A stretch of 64,000 nucleotides of DNA from Silvibacterium bohemicum (GCF_001006305.1 NZ_LBHJ01000008.1:124001-188000); one strand, 5' to 3'; positions 51,456 to 61,055 are shown, counted from the first letter of the stretch. The notes: generated by a model not told the origin, from the sequence alone. Program-made: numbers and translations.

Positions 51456-53939
51456 ATGCAAAATGCGCTTCTTGACATCCTGATCCTCGGCTTGCTGGTC
51501 CTGGTCTTCGGATCGATCTACCGTACGCGCCCGTCCGCCCGGCTGCGCTACTGGATCATCGGATGGGTTTTCATCCTGCTGCATTTCGCAATGATTCTGA
51601 CCAATCCGGTCAGTAATTTCTGGAACGAATTCGATTCGGTGGTTCTGCTGGCTGGCTTGTCGTTGGGAGGCGTGGCCTTCCTGCTCGCTGCAACGCGCGC
51701 CCGTCTGGGACCGAAGAAGGGTGCCGAGGTCGTGGCCCTGCTCGGCGGACCGTCTCTGCTTTACATCGTCCTTACCCAGTTCGGGATGCAGAACCGGCTG
51801 CTGCTCAATGGCCTCATTCTCGCGCAGGCAGCCTGCACTCTCGTGGCCACGCAAAGACTCTGGCGGCGCCATCGTATTGTGGTTCGCGTAACTACCGCCT
51901 GCGTGGTGGCATGCACCCTATGGGCATCCTTCGAGATCTTCCAGGGCGACGCACCGCTGGCGATCTATGCGGTTTTCACACAGATCTACGCCATGAATGC
52001 GGTGCTCTACTGGCAGGATTTCCGGCGTTCGTCGATGGGCGTAGTGACGGCCATCGGAGGATTGATCGCCTGGGCCGCCGTCTTCCCCTGCGCGTTGACT
52101 TTAGCGGCTCTCGCTCCTCACCTGCATTACTCCAGCGAGATATGGAATCTCCCAAAATATTTCGTCGAGTTCGGAATGATCCTCACCCTGATGGAAGACG
52201 AAATCATCGTTACCAGTCTTCAGCGGGAAGAGTACCGGCTCCTCTTCGACAACAATCCCCATCCCATGTGGATCTTCGATGAGAACACGCTGCAGTTTCT
52301 CAAGGTGAACGAAGCCGCCATCGCGCAGTATGGATACGCAGTCGAAGATTTCAGCCGCATGACCCTGCGCGATTTGCGTCCTCCCGAAGAAGCGACCCAG
52401 CTGGAGCGCGATCTCCAGGAAGCGCCCGCGATGTCGCTTACCTCCGGGCCTTGGACCCACATCAAGCGGGACGGCTCTTCGATTCAGGTCGAAGTCGCCT
52501 CGCACAAGATTCAATTCGACGGTCACCGGGCACGTTTCGCCCTGGTGCAGGATATTACCGAACGCCAGCAGCTGCACGATCGCCTGGTGCACCAGGCGAA
52601 TCACGATACGCTCACGGGCCTGCCCAACCGCCTGCTGCTCAAGGACCGCATGGAGCGCACCCTCTCCACGGCGGAGCGCAATGGCGAAAAAGCTGCCGTC
52701 ATCTGCCTCGACCTCGATCGCTTCAAGCAGATCAACGATCGCTTCGGTCACCACGTCGGCGATATGTGCCTCAAGCACCTCGCAGACCTGCTTTCGCAGC
52801 GCCTGCGCGCGACTGATACCGTCGCCCGTTCCGGCGGCGAAGAATTCACTGTGCTGCTCGGTGGCCTGGTGGCGGCTGAAGATGCGGCCATGGTGGCCCA
52901 GAATCTCATCCAGGGTCTGCGGCAGCCCTTCGACGTCGACGGCTACAATCTCGAGCTGTCTGCCAGCCTGGGTATCGCCATTTATCCCGATGACGGCGCC
53001 GAAGCCCAGTCGCTATGGAAAGCCGCCGACGTCGCTATGTATCGCGCCAAGAATTCCGGAGGCAATCAGTACGTCTTCGTCTCCAATGAGATTTCTTCCG
53101 CTGCTTCCGAGCAGAGCGAGATCGAAGCGCACATGCGTGCCGCATTCAAAGATGGTGGGTTCGAAGTCTATTACCAGCCGCAGTACTCCATGAATGGATA
53201 CCTCTGCGGCTTCGAAGCTCTTCTGCGGCTTCGCCATCCCTCCATGGGGCTGATCGGTCCCGATCGCTTCATTCCCATCGCGGAGGAGTGCGGGCTGATC
53301 GTACGGATAGGCAACTGGGTCATCGAAGAGGTCTTCCGCCAGGCTGCCGAATGGAAGCGTCAGGGTCTGCCGGCCATCCGCATCGCTCTGAATGTATCTC
53401 CGCTCCAGTTGATGAGAGCCGATTTCTCCGTCCGCGTCCGCGACGCCCTGTCGGCGTATCGGATGGACCCCGAGATGCTCGAAATCGAAATCACCGAGAC
53501 CACGGTAATGCACAATCTCGAAGAGGTCGCGAAGCAGATGCTCGATCTCGCCGCGGTCGGCGTGCGTTTCTCAGTGGACGATTTTGGCACCGGCTATTCC
53601 TCGCTGCGCCATCTTCACCAGCTGCCCATCACCACCTTGAAAATCGATCAGTCGTTCGTGCAGAACATCTGCGAAGACTCCAGCACGCGCGAGATCGTGC
53701 AGGCCATCCTCTCGCTGGCCCACAGCCTGGGCATGCAGGTGATCGCTGAAGGCGTCGAACGCGAAGATCAGGTTGAACTGCTGCGCAGCATGAACTGCGA
53801 TCAGCTGCAGGGCTTTTTGTGGGGACGTCCGCAGCCTGCCGATCGCGTTCCCGCGCTGATGAGCGCACAAGTCAGAAAGTTTTCCGCCGAGGGCGCTTTC
53901 AACCGTGGCGTAGCCGCTCCGCAGCCTCACCTCTGCTGA
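51456..53939 (+). CDS. Membrane GGDEF-EAL protein with PAS domain (c-di-GMP turnover)
   Basis: An 827-residue protein. The N-terminal 235 residues form about seven transmembrane helices. A PAS domain (about 250-365, LLFDNNPHPMWIFDENTLQF with GYAVEDFSRMT) is followed by GGDEF (about 375-540) with an intact active loop SGGEEF and DLDRFKQIND, and by EAL (about 560-815) with FEALLRLRHP, LNVSPLQL, EIEITETTVM, VDDFGTGYSSL and GVEREDQ. Both output domains keep their catalytic residues, so it could make and break c-di-GMP. The usual RxxD inhibitory site is not evident ahead of the active loop. The signal is unknown. Single gene, 171 bp after tRNA-Val. Confidence 0.92.
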   Translation: MQNALLDILILGLLVLVFGSIYRTRPSARLRYWIIGWVFILLHFAMILTNPVSNFWNEFDSVVLLAGLSLGGVAFLLAATRARLGPKKGAEVVALLGGPSLLYIVLTQFGMQNRLLLNGLILAQAACTLVATQRLWRRHRIVVRVTTACVVACTLWASFEIFQGDAPLAIYAVFTQIYAMNAVLYWQDFRRSSMGVVTAIGGLIAWAAVFPCALTLAALAPHLHYSSEIWNLPKYFVEFGMILTLMEDEIIVTSLQREEYRLLFDNNPHPMWIFDENTLQFLKVNEAAIAQYGYAVEDFSRMTLRDLRPPEEATQLERDLQEAPAMSLTSGPWTHIKRDGSSIQVEVASHKIQFDGHRARFALVQDITERQQLHDRLVHQANHDTLTGLPNRLLLKDRMERTLSTAERNGEKAAVICLDLDRFKQINDRFGHHVGDMCLKHLADLLSQRLRATDTVARSGGEEFTVLLGGLVAAEDAAMVAQNLIQGLRQPFDVDGYNLELSASLGIAIYPDDGAEAQSLWKAADVAMYRAKNSGGNQYVFVSNEISSAASEQSEIEAHMRAAFKDGGFEVYYQPQYSMNGYLCGFEALLRLRHPSMGLIGPDRFIPIAEECGLIVRIGNWVIEEVFRQAAEWKRQGLPAIRIALNVSPLQLMRADFSVRVRDALSAYRMDPEMLEIEITETTVMHNLEEVAKQMLDLAAVGVRFSVDDFGTGYSSLRHLHQLPITTLKIDQSFVQNICEDSSTREIVQAILSLAHSLGMQVIAEGVEREDQVELLRSMNCDQLQGFLWGRPQPADRVPALMSAQVRKFSAEGAFNRGVAAPQPHLC

Positions 53940-54079
53940 GTCCGTTTCCCGCCTGCCCCGTCTCCATCACCGGATTCACTCATCTATAATCGCGAGGTTG
54001 GCCCGTGTTCGCCCGAAATCTTCTGGGTTCGAGCGAGCGTCGTTTCTCCCCTGTAACAAAAAACGCGGAGGCTAGAACC

Positions 54080-57000
54080 TTGCAGTTGTCCCTCATCCGA
54101 TTTGCTTCCTGGCGGCGCTTCGTCGCTGCGCTCTGCTGCTCCACCTGCCTGGTCGCTGCTGCTCAAAGAGGCGATTCGCCGCAGGATCTTATTAAGAAAC
54201 TGCCTGCCGATACGCAGAAGGTCATCGAACAGCTGGGCGACCTGAACAATCTCCCCTCTGGCGATTGGCGATACCACGCCGGCGACGTGCCGCACGGCGA
54301 AGCGACCGATCTCGACGATTCCGCGTGGACTCTGGTCAAGCCCGGCTCCCAAGGCCCGAACGAAGCGGTCTGGTACCGCCAATGGGTCACCGTTCCCGAG
54401 AAGCTCCATGGCTATGACCTCACCGGAACACGCATCTGGTTCCAGTTTCGCGCCAACGCCAATGGCCCCGTACCGCAGATCGTGTACTTCAATGGCCGCC
54501 GCGTGGCTCTCGGCGACGATCTCGAACCGATCGTTCTCTTCGACTCCGCCAAGCCCGGCGAGCGCGTCCTGGTTGCTGTGAAGCTGCTGGCCACCGTAGA
54601 CAAAAAACGCTTCGCCGGCGTTCCCATGAAGATCGACTTCGCCGAATCCCGCCCCAACCCCGAGGACGAGCGCAAAGAGATCCTATCCGCAGCATTCCTT
54701 CTGCCCAGTCTTTCGAAGAATGTATCCGGCGACGAAGCGACGCTCACCAAGGCCGTCTCGCAAGTCGACACCGACGCTCTCCACTCTGGCGATCAGAAAA
54801 AGTTCGATGCCTCGCTTCGCGCCGCGCAAGCTACGCTCGAGCAGCTGCGGCCGCTCCTGCAGCAGGCTACACTGCACCTGACCGGCAACTCTCACATCGA
54901 CGTCGCCTGGCTCTGGCCCTGGACCGAAACCGTCGATGCCGTGAAACGCACCTTCGGCACCGCACTGCAGCTGATGAACGAGTATCCCGACTACACCTAT
55001 ACGCAGTCGGCCGCGCAGTACAACGAGTGGATCGCCGAGAAATATCCGGCGATGAACGAGCAGATCAAGCAGCGCATCAAGGAAGGCCGCTGGGAGATCG
55101 TTGGCGGCATGTGGCTTGAGCCCGATCTCAATATGCCCGACGGGGAATCGACTGCCCGTTCGCTGCTCATCGGCAAGCGCTGGTTTCAGAAAGAGTACGG
55201 CGTCGATGTCCGCATCGGCTGGAACCCCGACTCCTTCGGCTACAACTGGCAGCTCCCGCAGATCTACAAGAAGTCCGGCGTCGATTACTTCGTTACTCAG
55301 AAGATGACCTGGAACGACATCAATCAGCTGCCCTTGAAACTCTTCTGGTGGCAGTCGCCGGATGGCAGCAAGGTCCTCACCTACTTTCCCCACGACTACG
55401 CGAATGACAACCTCGATCCCGTACGCCTCTCCGCCGATCTCCGAGTCGCGCGTGAGCGTGCTCCCGGCCTGAACGAGATGATGGACCTCTACGGCATCGG
55501 CGACCACGGCGGCGGACCGACACGCGCCATCCTCGACGAAGGCGTGCATTGGATGAACGGCGACAAGGTCGTTCCGAAGATGCAATTCGGCACTGCAGCG
55601 AGTTTCTTCGCGAATATAGAACCGCAGATCGCGCCCAGCTCGCCCACCTGGAACTACGACAGCATAGCCAAGGGCTACCACCCGCCCGAAGCTGTAGCTG
55701 GTCAGGTATCCATTCCTACCTGGAACACCGAGCTCTATCTCGAATACCATCGCGGAGTCTTCACTACGCAGGCTGCGCACAAGCGCAACATGCGCGAGAG
55801 CTCCGAATGGGCTTTGAATGCCGAGAAGTATGCCTCGCTGGCATGGCTCGATGGCGATCAGTATCCGGGCAGCGAGTTGACTGAAGATTGGAAGAAGATC
55901 ACCTTCAATCAGTTCCATGATCTCGCCGCTGGATCGGGCATCGGCATCATCTATAAGGACGCGCAGCGCGATTACGATCAGGTGCGCTGGTCGACCGACG
56001 CTATCTCCGCCAAGGCCCTCGGCACTGTCTCCGCACGCGTGAACACCAAGGTCGCAGCCGGTGTGCCGGTGTTGGTCTTCAACCCGCTGGCCTGGGAACG
56101 CTCTGGCCTAGTGACCGTTGATGTGCAATTGCCCGAACCAACGTCGGAGGTCTCAGTCCTCGACGCCGAAAATCATGTGCTCCCGTCCGAAATTCTCTCC
56201 AAAGACAGTGCCACGCATCAGTTCAAGCTGCTGGTGAAGGCCGATCGTCTGCCTTCCATCGGTTACTCGGTCCTGCATGTCGTTCCTGGAAAGAAGCCCT
56301 TCAACAGCGATCTCAGCGTGCATGGTCTGACGCTTGAAAACGCTGCCATTCGCGTCACCGTCGACAAGTCTACCGGCTGCATCACCAGCCTCTTCGACAA
56401 GAAGTCCAACTTCGAGTCGCTGGCCTCCGGCGCCTGCGGCGACGAGCTGCAGCTCTTCAAGGACACGCCCAAAGACTACGACGCGTGGAACATCGATCCC
56501 GGCACTCTCGACCAACCTCCGGTGAAACTCGACTCCGCGGATTCGGTTGAAGTCACCGAGCAGGGACCGCTGCGCGCCATCATCCGCGTCACCAAACATA
56601 ACCAGGCATCGAAGTTCGTGCAGGAGATCGTGCTCTACGCGGGCGACGATCAAGTCGTCATCAACAACGACATCGACTGGCACGAAGAGCACAAGCTGCT
56701 GAAAGCGGCCTTCCCTCTGGCTGCTTCCAGCGCCAAGGCAACGTATGAAATTCCTTACGGATCCATCGAGCGCCCCACCACCCGCAACAACAGCTGGGAG
56801 CAGGCACAGTTCGAAGTTCCCGCGCTGCGCTGGGCGGACCTCGGCGACGGCCAGCACGGCGTCAGCCTGATCAACGAGTCGAAGTATGGATACGACGCGC
56901 GCGACAACGTGCTGCGTCTCTCCCTGCTGCGTTCGCCCACCTGGCCCGACCCGGTAGCTGACCGCGGCCGTCAGCAGTTCTCCTTCGCCCTCTATCCCCA

Positions 57001-57385
57001 TGCCGGAGATTGGAAGCAGGCCATGACCGTGCGTCACGGCTTCGCCTTCAATTACCAGCTCAAAGCGATGCAGGTCGAGGCCCACGACGGAGCTATGCCG
57101 GCTCGCCACTCCTTCGTCACCGCCGAACCCGAGAACGTCGTCCTGACCGCAATCAAAAAAGCTGAAGACGACAACGGCCTGGTCTTTCACCTCTACGAGT
57201 GGGCAGGGAAGCCGGGCGAGATCAAGCTCCAAGTCCCGCCCGGAGCCCAGAGCGCCATAGAAACCAACTTACTCGAACAGCCGCAAGGGCAGCCTCTGCA
57301 AGTAGAAGGCAACGCCGTAAGCCTTCCGGTGAAGCCATACGAAATCGTAGCCGTGAAAGTGGCATATTCCGGCAACAACCAATAA
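54080..57385 (+). CDS. Exported GH38 alpha-mannosidase
   Basis: A 1101-residue protein. The TTG at 54080 is preferred: CGGAGG lies eight bases upstream and a signal peptide follows directly (FVAALCCSTCLVAAAQRG). The longer frame opens at 54005. After an N-terminal beta domain, the GH38 catalytic domain runs from about residue 265 with LTGNSHIDVAWLWPW (zinc-binding H-x-D), EPDLNMPDGES, and nucleophile D384 in WNPDSFGYNWQLPQIYKK. The large C-terminal beta-sandwich domains are present (LENAAIRVTVDKSTGCI). Relatives trim alpha-mannosides from glycans. Secretion suggests foraging on plant or fungal polymers or processing of its own exopolysaccharide. Strong terminator downstream. Confidence 0.92.
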   Translation: MQLSLIRFASWRRFVAALCCSTCLVAAAQRGDSPQDLIKKLPADTQKVIEQLGDLNNLPSGDWRYHAGDVPHGEATDLDDSAWTLVKPGSQGPNEAVWYRQWVTVPEKLHGYDLTGTRIWFQFRANANGPVPQIVYFNGRRVALGDDLEPIVLFDSAKPGERVLVAVKLLATVDKKRFAGVPMKIDFAESRPNPEDERKEILSAAFLLPSLSKNVSGDEATLTKAVSQVDTDALHSGDQKKFDASLRAAQATLEQLRPLLQQATLHLTGNSHIDVAWLWPWTETVDAVKRTFGTALQLMNEYPDYTYTQSAAQYNEWIAEKYPAMNEQIKQRIKEGRWEIVGGMWLEPDLNMPDGESTARSLLIGKRWFQKEYGVDVRIGWNPDSFGYNWQLPQIYKKSGVDYFVTQKMTWNDINQLPLKLFWWQSPDGSKVLTYFPHDYANDNLDPVRLSADLRVARERAPGLNEMMDLYGIGDHGGGPTRAILDEGVHWMNGDKVVPKMQFGTAASFFANIEPQIAPSSPTWNYDSIAKGYHPPEAVAGQVSIPTWNTELYLEYHRGVFTTQAAHKRNMRESSEWALNAEKYASLAWLDGDQYPGSELTEDWKKITFNQFHDLAAGSGIGIIYKDAQRDYDQVRWSTDAISAKALGTVSARVNTKVAAGVPVLVFNPLAWERSGLVTVDVQLPEPTSEVSVLDAENHVLPSEILSKDSATHQFKLLVKADRLPSIGYSVLHVVPGKKPFNSDLSVHGLTLENAAIRVTVDKSTGCITSLFDKKSNFESLASGACGDELQLFKDTPKDYDAWNIDPGTLDQPPVKLDSADSVEVTEQGPLRAIIRVTKHNQASKFVQEIVLYAGDDQVVINNDIDWHEEHKLLKAAFPLAASSAKATYEIPYGSIERPTTRNNSWEQAQFEVPALRWADLGDGQHGVSLINESKYGYDARDNVLRLSLLRSPTWPDPVADRGRQQFSFALYPHAGDWKQAMTVRHGFAFNYQLKAMQVEAHDGAMPARHSFVTAEPENVVLTAIKKAEDDNGLVFHLYEWAGKPGEIKLQVPPGAQSAIETNLLEQPQGQPLQVEGNAVSLPVKPYEIVAVKVAYSGNNQ

Positions 57386-57420
57386 CCATCACCTCAAACA
57401 CAAGTAGCATCGCTCTAAAA

Positions 57421-57456
57421 CAAACGAGCGCGGAGAATTTTCTCCGCGCTCGTTTG
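57421..57456 (+). terminator. Rho-independent terminator after the alpha-mannosidase gene
   Basis: Perfect 17-bp inverted repeat (arms 57421-57437 and 57440-57456) with a two-base gap, an A-run before and TTTT after, so it can act in both directions. It begins 36 bases after the stop codon. Confidence 0.92.
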
Positions 57457-57512
57457 TTTTAGGCAATACTCAACCGAACAATATGAGGTTCGAAAACAAA
57501 AGGAGAGAGCCC

Positions 57513-57598
57513 GTCACTCTGACGACCAAAGGGAGGAAGCATCTCAGCGCGGTTTACGCAACAGCAGCGCTGAGATTCTTCACTACGTTCAGAATGAC
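57513..57598 (+). repeat. Dispersed imperfect palindrome, family A (copy 1)
   Basis: Outer arms GTCACTCTGA (57513) and TCAGAATGAC (57589), and a perfect inner 10-bp stem ATCTCAGCGC/GCGCTGAGAT (57541-57550 and 57567-57576). The block GACGACCAAAGGGAGGAAG also occurs, inverted, in the copy near the right end of the window. REP-like intergenic repeat of unknown function. Confidence 0.8.
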
Positions 57599-57614
57599 GA
57601 CCTTTAAAACAAAT

Positions 57615-57650
57615 CGGGTGCCCCACATCTCGCTTCTGAGATGTGGGATT
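57615..57650 (+). repeat. Dispersed palindrome, family B (copy 1)
   Basis: CGGGTGCCCCACATCTCGC, then TTCTGAGATGTGGGATT. The arms CCCACATCTC and GAGATGTGGG pair perfectly around a short loop. The same design recurs at 57718, 57794 (variant) and 63961. Confidence 0.8.
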
Positions 57651-57717
57651 TCAAACGTCGCTATTCCAAACACCAGAACAAGAGCCGAAGGCGATCGCCT
57701 GGACGGCCAGTCCTGCT

Positions 57718-57748
57718 CCGCATCTCGCTTTTGAGATGTGGGATTACA
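57718..57748 (+). repeat. Dispersed palindrome, family B (partial copy 2)
   Basis: Retains CGCATCTCGC, TTTTGAGATG and TGGGATTACA, but the GGGTGCCCCA left end is missing, so this is a truncated member of the family. It lies 68 bp after copy 1. Confidence 0.7.
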
Positions 57749-57793
57749 TGACCCGCGAAGAGAGTCAAACACCCAACCGACAATTCCCTTAAT

Positions 57794-57833
57794 CCGGGTG
57801 CCCCATCCTTCGTGTTGTTTGCGAAGGGTGGGA
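57794..57833 (+). repeat. Dispersed palindrome, family B variant (copy 3)
   Basis: CCGGGTGCCCCATCCTTCG, then a loop, then GCGAAGGGTGGGA. It shares the GGGTGCCCCA head but has a different stem (CCATCCTTCG with CGAAGGGTGG). It ends 16 bp before the stop of the cyclophilin gene. Confidence 0.7.
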
Positions 57834-57848
57834 GACCACGAACGACAG

Positions 57849-58379
57849 CTAAGCAACCCGCTCAATCACCAAAGACTCGATCACCACCGGCTTACTCGGC
57901 TTGTCCTGTCCGCCGCGCGCTACTTTGGAGATCTTCTCGACGATGTTCTGTCCCTCGACCACTTCGCCGAAGATGGTGTGCTTGCCGGTCAGCCAATCCG
58001 TTGCGGCCACGGTGATGAAGAACTGCGATCCATTCGTGTTCGGACCGGAATTCGCCATGGCCAGCTTGCCTGGCACGTTGAACTTGTGCGGAGAGCCCTT
58101 GGTCTCGTCTTCGAAGCGATAGCCGGGGCCGCCGAAGCCGGTTCCGGCCGGGTCGCCGCCCTGAATCATAAAGTCGGGAATCACGCGGTGAAAGATGCTG
58201 CCGTCATAAAGCTTGTTCTTGCTCTTCTCGTTCGAGACGGGGTGAGTCCACTCGCGGCTGCCTTCGGCAAGCTCGACAAAGTTGGCCACGGTTTTGGGCG
58301 CTTCCTTCTCGAAGAGAACGGTGACGATCTGCCCTTCGCTGGTGTTGAATACGGCATAGGTTCCGGGTTTACGGGACAT
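57849..58379 (-). CDS. Cyclophilin-type peptidyl-prolyl isomerase (cytoplasmic)
   Basis: A 176-residue protein. The ATG at 58379 follows GGAG; the frame extends upstream without need. Cyclophilin motifs are complete: FHRVIPDFMIQGGDP, RFEDE, GKLAMANSGPNTNGSQFFIT and HTIFGEVVEGQNIVEKI. No signal peptide is seen (MSRKPGTYAVFNTSEGQ), so it acts in the cytoplasm, catalysing cis-trans proline isomerisation. It follows an exported paralogue by 76 bp on the same strand. Confidence 0.93.
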   Translation of the reverse strand: MSRKPGTYAVFNTSEGQIVTVLFEKEAPKTVANFVELAEGSREWTHPVSNEKSKNKLYDGSIFHRVIPDFMIQGGDPAGTGFGGPGYRFEDETKGSPHKFNVPGKLAMANSGPNTNGSQFFITVAATDWLTGKHTIFGEVVEGQNIVEKISKVARGGQDKPSKPVVIESLVIERVA

Positions 58380-58455
58380 AATGAACTCCTTCAGTTTTTT
58401 GGGACCAGCCGGCAGCGCGCCCGCCGGTCCTCGGTTGCATCGACAGTCGATGGGG

Positions 58456-59208
58456 TTAGGATTGCGGTTTGGCCGCTGCTGCCGGAGAAGCCGCCGGGCT
58501 ATCGGATGGCGGCATCGGCTGGCCCTCGCGGACGATAATGACCTTTTTAAGGATGACCGGATCCACAGGCTTGTCGTTGCCGTCGCGTTGCACGCGCGCA
58601 ATCGACTGCACCATCAGAACGCTGTGCTCGTCGCACTGTCCGAAGATGGTGTGCTTCTGGTTCAGGTACTCGGTAGGAACTTCGGTGATGAAGAACTGAG
58701 AACCATTGGTGTTGGGTCCGGAATTGGCCATGGCCAGCCGCCCCGGAACATCGAAGTTGAGATCGGCGTCGAACTCATCCTTGAAGAAATATCCGGGATC
58801 GCCGGTGCCGTCGCCGATCGGGTCGCCGCCCTGAATCATGAACTCGGGAATCACGCGATGAAACGTGGTCCCGTTGTATAGCGGCTTGCCGTGCATCTTC
58901 TGCTTGGTTTTAGGGTCGGTCCAGTCCTTGGTGCCTTCGGCCAGCCCGATGAAGTTCGCCACCGTCTCCGGAGCCTCCTTCGCGAAGAGCTTGCAGGTCA
59001 GCTGTCCCATCGATGTTTCGAAGACTACCGTCGGTCCCGTAGGCTGCGGGCTGATATGAGCCTGCGTCCCCGGCGAGTCGGGCAGATCCTGCGATGCCGG
59101 CGCGGCGGGCGTCGCCGGAGTAGATGGAGTAGGAGTAGACTGCTGCGAATAGGCGAAAACGCTGGAGGTCAAAACTAGAAAAGAAGCGATTCGAACGGAA
59201 GTTCTCAT
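58456..59208 (-). CDS. Cyclophilin-type peptidyl-prolyl isomerase (exported)
   Basis: A 250-residue protein with a signal peptide (IASFLVLTSSVFAYSQQ), then a Pro/Thr/Ala-rich spacer of about 40 residues, then a cyclophilin domain with FHRVIPEFMIQGGDP, GRLAMANSGPNTNGSQFFIT and HTIFGQCDEHSVLMVQSI. A Pro/Ala-rich tail follows. The ATG at 59208 is used; a TTG four codons upstream is in frame. Predicted periplasmic foldase, paired with the cytoplasmic copy downstream. Confidence 0.92.
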   Translation of the reverse strand: MRTSVRIASFLVLTSSVFAYSQQSTPTPSTPATPAAPASQDLPDSPGTQAHISPQPTGPTVVFETSMGQLTCKLFAKEAPETVANFIGLAEGTKDWTDPKTKQKMHGKPLYNGTTFHRVIPEFMIQGGDPIGDGTGDPGYFFKDEFDADLNFDVPGRLAMANSGPNTNGSQFFITEVPTEYLNQKHTIFGQCDEHSVLMVQSIARVQRDGNDKPVDPVILKKVIIVREGQPMPPSDSPAASPAAAAKPQS

Positions 59209-59418
59209 GCAGATTCCCAAGAATTCAGACTACATGATGCTCGAAAAAGAGGGAAACCAGCCCGGCGCTCCTGTGCATTGATCGGCTGCATGGCGGATGG
59301 TCAAATTCTGAGCTCACCGACGCATCCTTCCGTCGCCTTTTTGCGTACTTATTGTGAGTGCCAACCGCATCCCTTCATCGACCGGAGATCGTGGATACCC
59401 GGTGAGCTATTAACCCAG

Positions 59419-59595
59419 TAATTACGACTGGACGTAGGTAACCTAAGCAGATGATTACGTCCGGCGAGATAACTTATTGAAACTATTGGGCCTCCATCGA
59501 GGTAACCGGAAATCAAAACGGAAGTAATTATCTAGGCTTAATTGGGGATATCAGTAGTAAGTTACCGAAAATTGAGATGTCAGCCGGTATATAAG
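59419..59595. promoter_or_regulatory. Repeat-rich AT-rich control region upstream of the Wzz-like/BY-kinase-like pair
   Basis: The 482-bp gap 59209-59690 has no gene. Its right half contains ATTACGACTGG at 59421 and ATTACGTCCGG at 59454 (33 bp apart), a perfect GGACGTA/TACGTCC inverted repeat (59430-59436 and 59456-59462), and GGTAACC at 59437 and 59501 with GTTACC at 59561. A TATATAAG at 59588 could be a -10 element. The clustering suggests transcription-factor binding; no known consensus is recognised. Confidence 0.4.
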
Positions 59596-59690
59596 CAAGC
59601 ATGCGCGGGGAAATTTGAAGAGCCCGCGTGATTTGGCGTGCCGGTTGGGAGCCGTCGTCGGGCCTGCTCCTGTCCCCTCAGTCGGAGCTT

Positions 59691-61055
59691 ATGCAGATAG
59701 AGTCGATCATCTACCGGATTGCCGTGATGCCCACCCGCCACTACCTGGCGGCCGGGGCCATGGCTGCCGCGCTCGGCTTCGGGGCGTGGTTCGGAGTGCG
59801 GCATATGCCCGCGGAATACCTGGGATCCGCGCTGCTCTCTTATCAGAGCCCAGGCCAGTTTCTGGCTGATAGCGCAACCTCAGAGTCTGACGTTCCTACC
59901 GCCCGCATTGCCGGCTCGATCCTGACTCCCACCGTGTTGGCCAAGCTCGCCGACCAGACGCATTTCACCACCGATGCCACTCCCTCCAGCCGGCACAGTA
60001 ATGCCGGCGATGCACGTCTCGATGCCTTCCGCTCGCATATCGATGTAGAACAGTCCGGTCCTGGTCTGTTGCGGGTGACCTATCGCGGCAACGATCCTCA
60101 GCAGGTGACCGCCTCTGCGAATGCCCTGGCCGCTGCCATCGCCGCCTGGGTTCCCAAGCCGGTTGCCGGTCCTCAAGTTTCGCCGCAGCCACCGGCGAGC
60201 CCAGTCCCATCCGCGCCCCAGCACTTGGTAGCCGCGGCGGCGCCTGTCGCGGGCGTAGCCGCCACAACTCCCGCGCCCATTGCGCCCAAGTCGGCCACCG
60301 GCGCTTCGCAGCCCGCGCAGAACGCTGCGCAACTAGAGCATCGCGCCGCCGCGCTGCAGGAAGATCTTGCCACCCTCGAGCTTCAGCGTCAGGAAATCGA
60401 CAGCCGCCTGCAATCTCTCGCTGCTGAGCAGAAGCACCCGAAACGGTCAGCCTCCAACACAGCCGCTGGCAGCGATGACGCCGCCGCAGGTCGTTCGAGG
60501 CTCAAGGCCGTCGCTAAAGAGGTGACTTCGCTGCGCATCCTGCGCTCCTCGCTGGTGGAGCAGCTGCAAGATGGAAAGCAGCGCTTCGAGGTGTTAAAAG
60601 CACAAGCACTCGGAACTGGCCCCTCCTCCAATCAGCCTTCTATTCAAGCCAGCGCTGCACCAGCTGCGGCTGCGGCTCCCGCTCCAATCAACACTGCGGC
60701 CCGCCAATCTCAAAGTGCGACCGCGACCGTTCCCGCTGCCGTCTCTCAGCAGGATACGCCAGCCATCGCCGATCCTCTAAAAGAAGAGGACGCCAGAGAG
60801 CAGAGAAGCTGGCAAGGCGCCTTCACCGTGCTCTCCTGGAGCGACAAATCGTACGCACTCGAAGACGATCGCAACCAGATATTGCAAATAGGCGGGATCG
60901 TGACCGCTATCCTCTTTCCGGTTATCTATCTTGTACTCGTTGCCTGGCGATTTCGTCCGGTTTCCAACGCTGCCTCCTTGCGCCGTGTTCTTCCCCGCGG
61001 CATGAAGTATTACGGGTCCGTATCCGGCACCCCTATTTCGGAGAAAACGTCATGA
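59691..61055 (+). CDS. Wzz-like inner-membrane polysaccharide chain-length protein
   Basis: A 454-residue protein from the ATG at 59691; a GTG at 59628 would add 21 residues. An N-terminal membrane segment (YLAAGAMAAALGFGAWFG) is followed by a Wzz-type region (SALLSYQSPGQFLADSATSE, IDVEQSGPGLLRVTYRGNDP). An Ala/Pro-rich insert, coiled-coil stretches (LEHRAAALQEDLATLELQRQ), a second Ala/Pro-rich stretch and a C-terminal membrane helix (GGIVTAILFPVIYLVLVAW) come next. It overlaps the BY-kinase-like gene by four bases (ATGA), the standard pairing in Wzx/Wzy systems. The low-complexity inserts are unusual for Wzz. Confidence 0.75.
   Translation: MQIESIIYRIAVMPTRHYLAAGAMAAALGFGAWFGVRHMPAEYLGSALLSYQSPGQFLADSATSESDVPTARIAGSILTPTVLAKLADQTHFTTDATPSSRHSNAGDARLDAFRSHIDVEQSGPGLLRVTYRGNDPQQVTASANALAAAIAAWVPKPVAGPQVSPQPPASPVPSAPQHLVAAAAPVAGVAATTPAPIAPKSATGASQPAQNAAQLEHRAAALQEDLATLELQRQEIDSRLQSLAAEQKHPKRSASNTAAGSDDAAAGRSRLKAVAKEVTSLRILRSSLVEQLQDGKQRFEVLKAQALGTGPSSNQPSIQASAAPAAAAAPAPINTAARQSQSATATVPAAVSQQDTPAIADPLKEEDAREQRSWQGAFTVLSWSDKSYALEDDRNQILQIGGIVTAILFPVIYLVLVAWRFRPVSNAASLRRVLPRGMKYYGSVSGTPISEKTS

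Noticed and set aside
54683-55918. A 411-codon antisense frame within the alpha-mannosidase gene
   Set aside because: It overlaps the GH38 catalytic domain on the other strand and lacks start signals.
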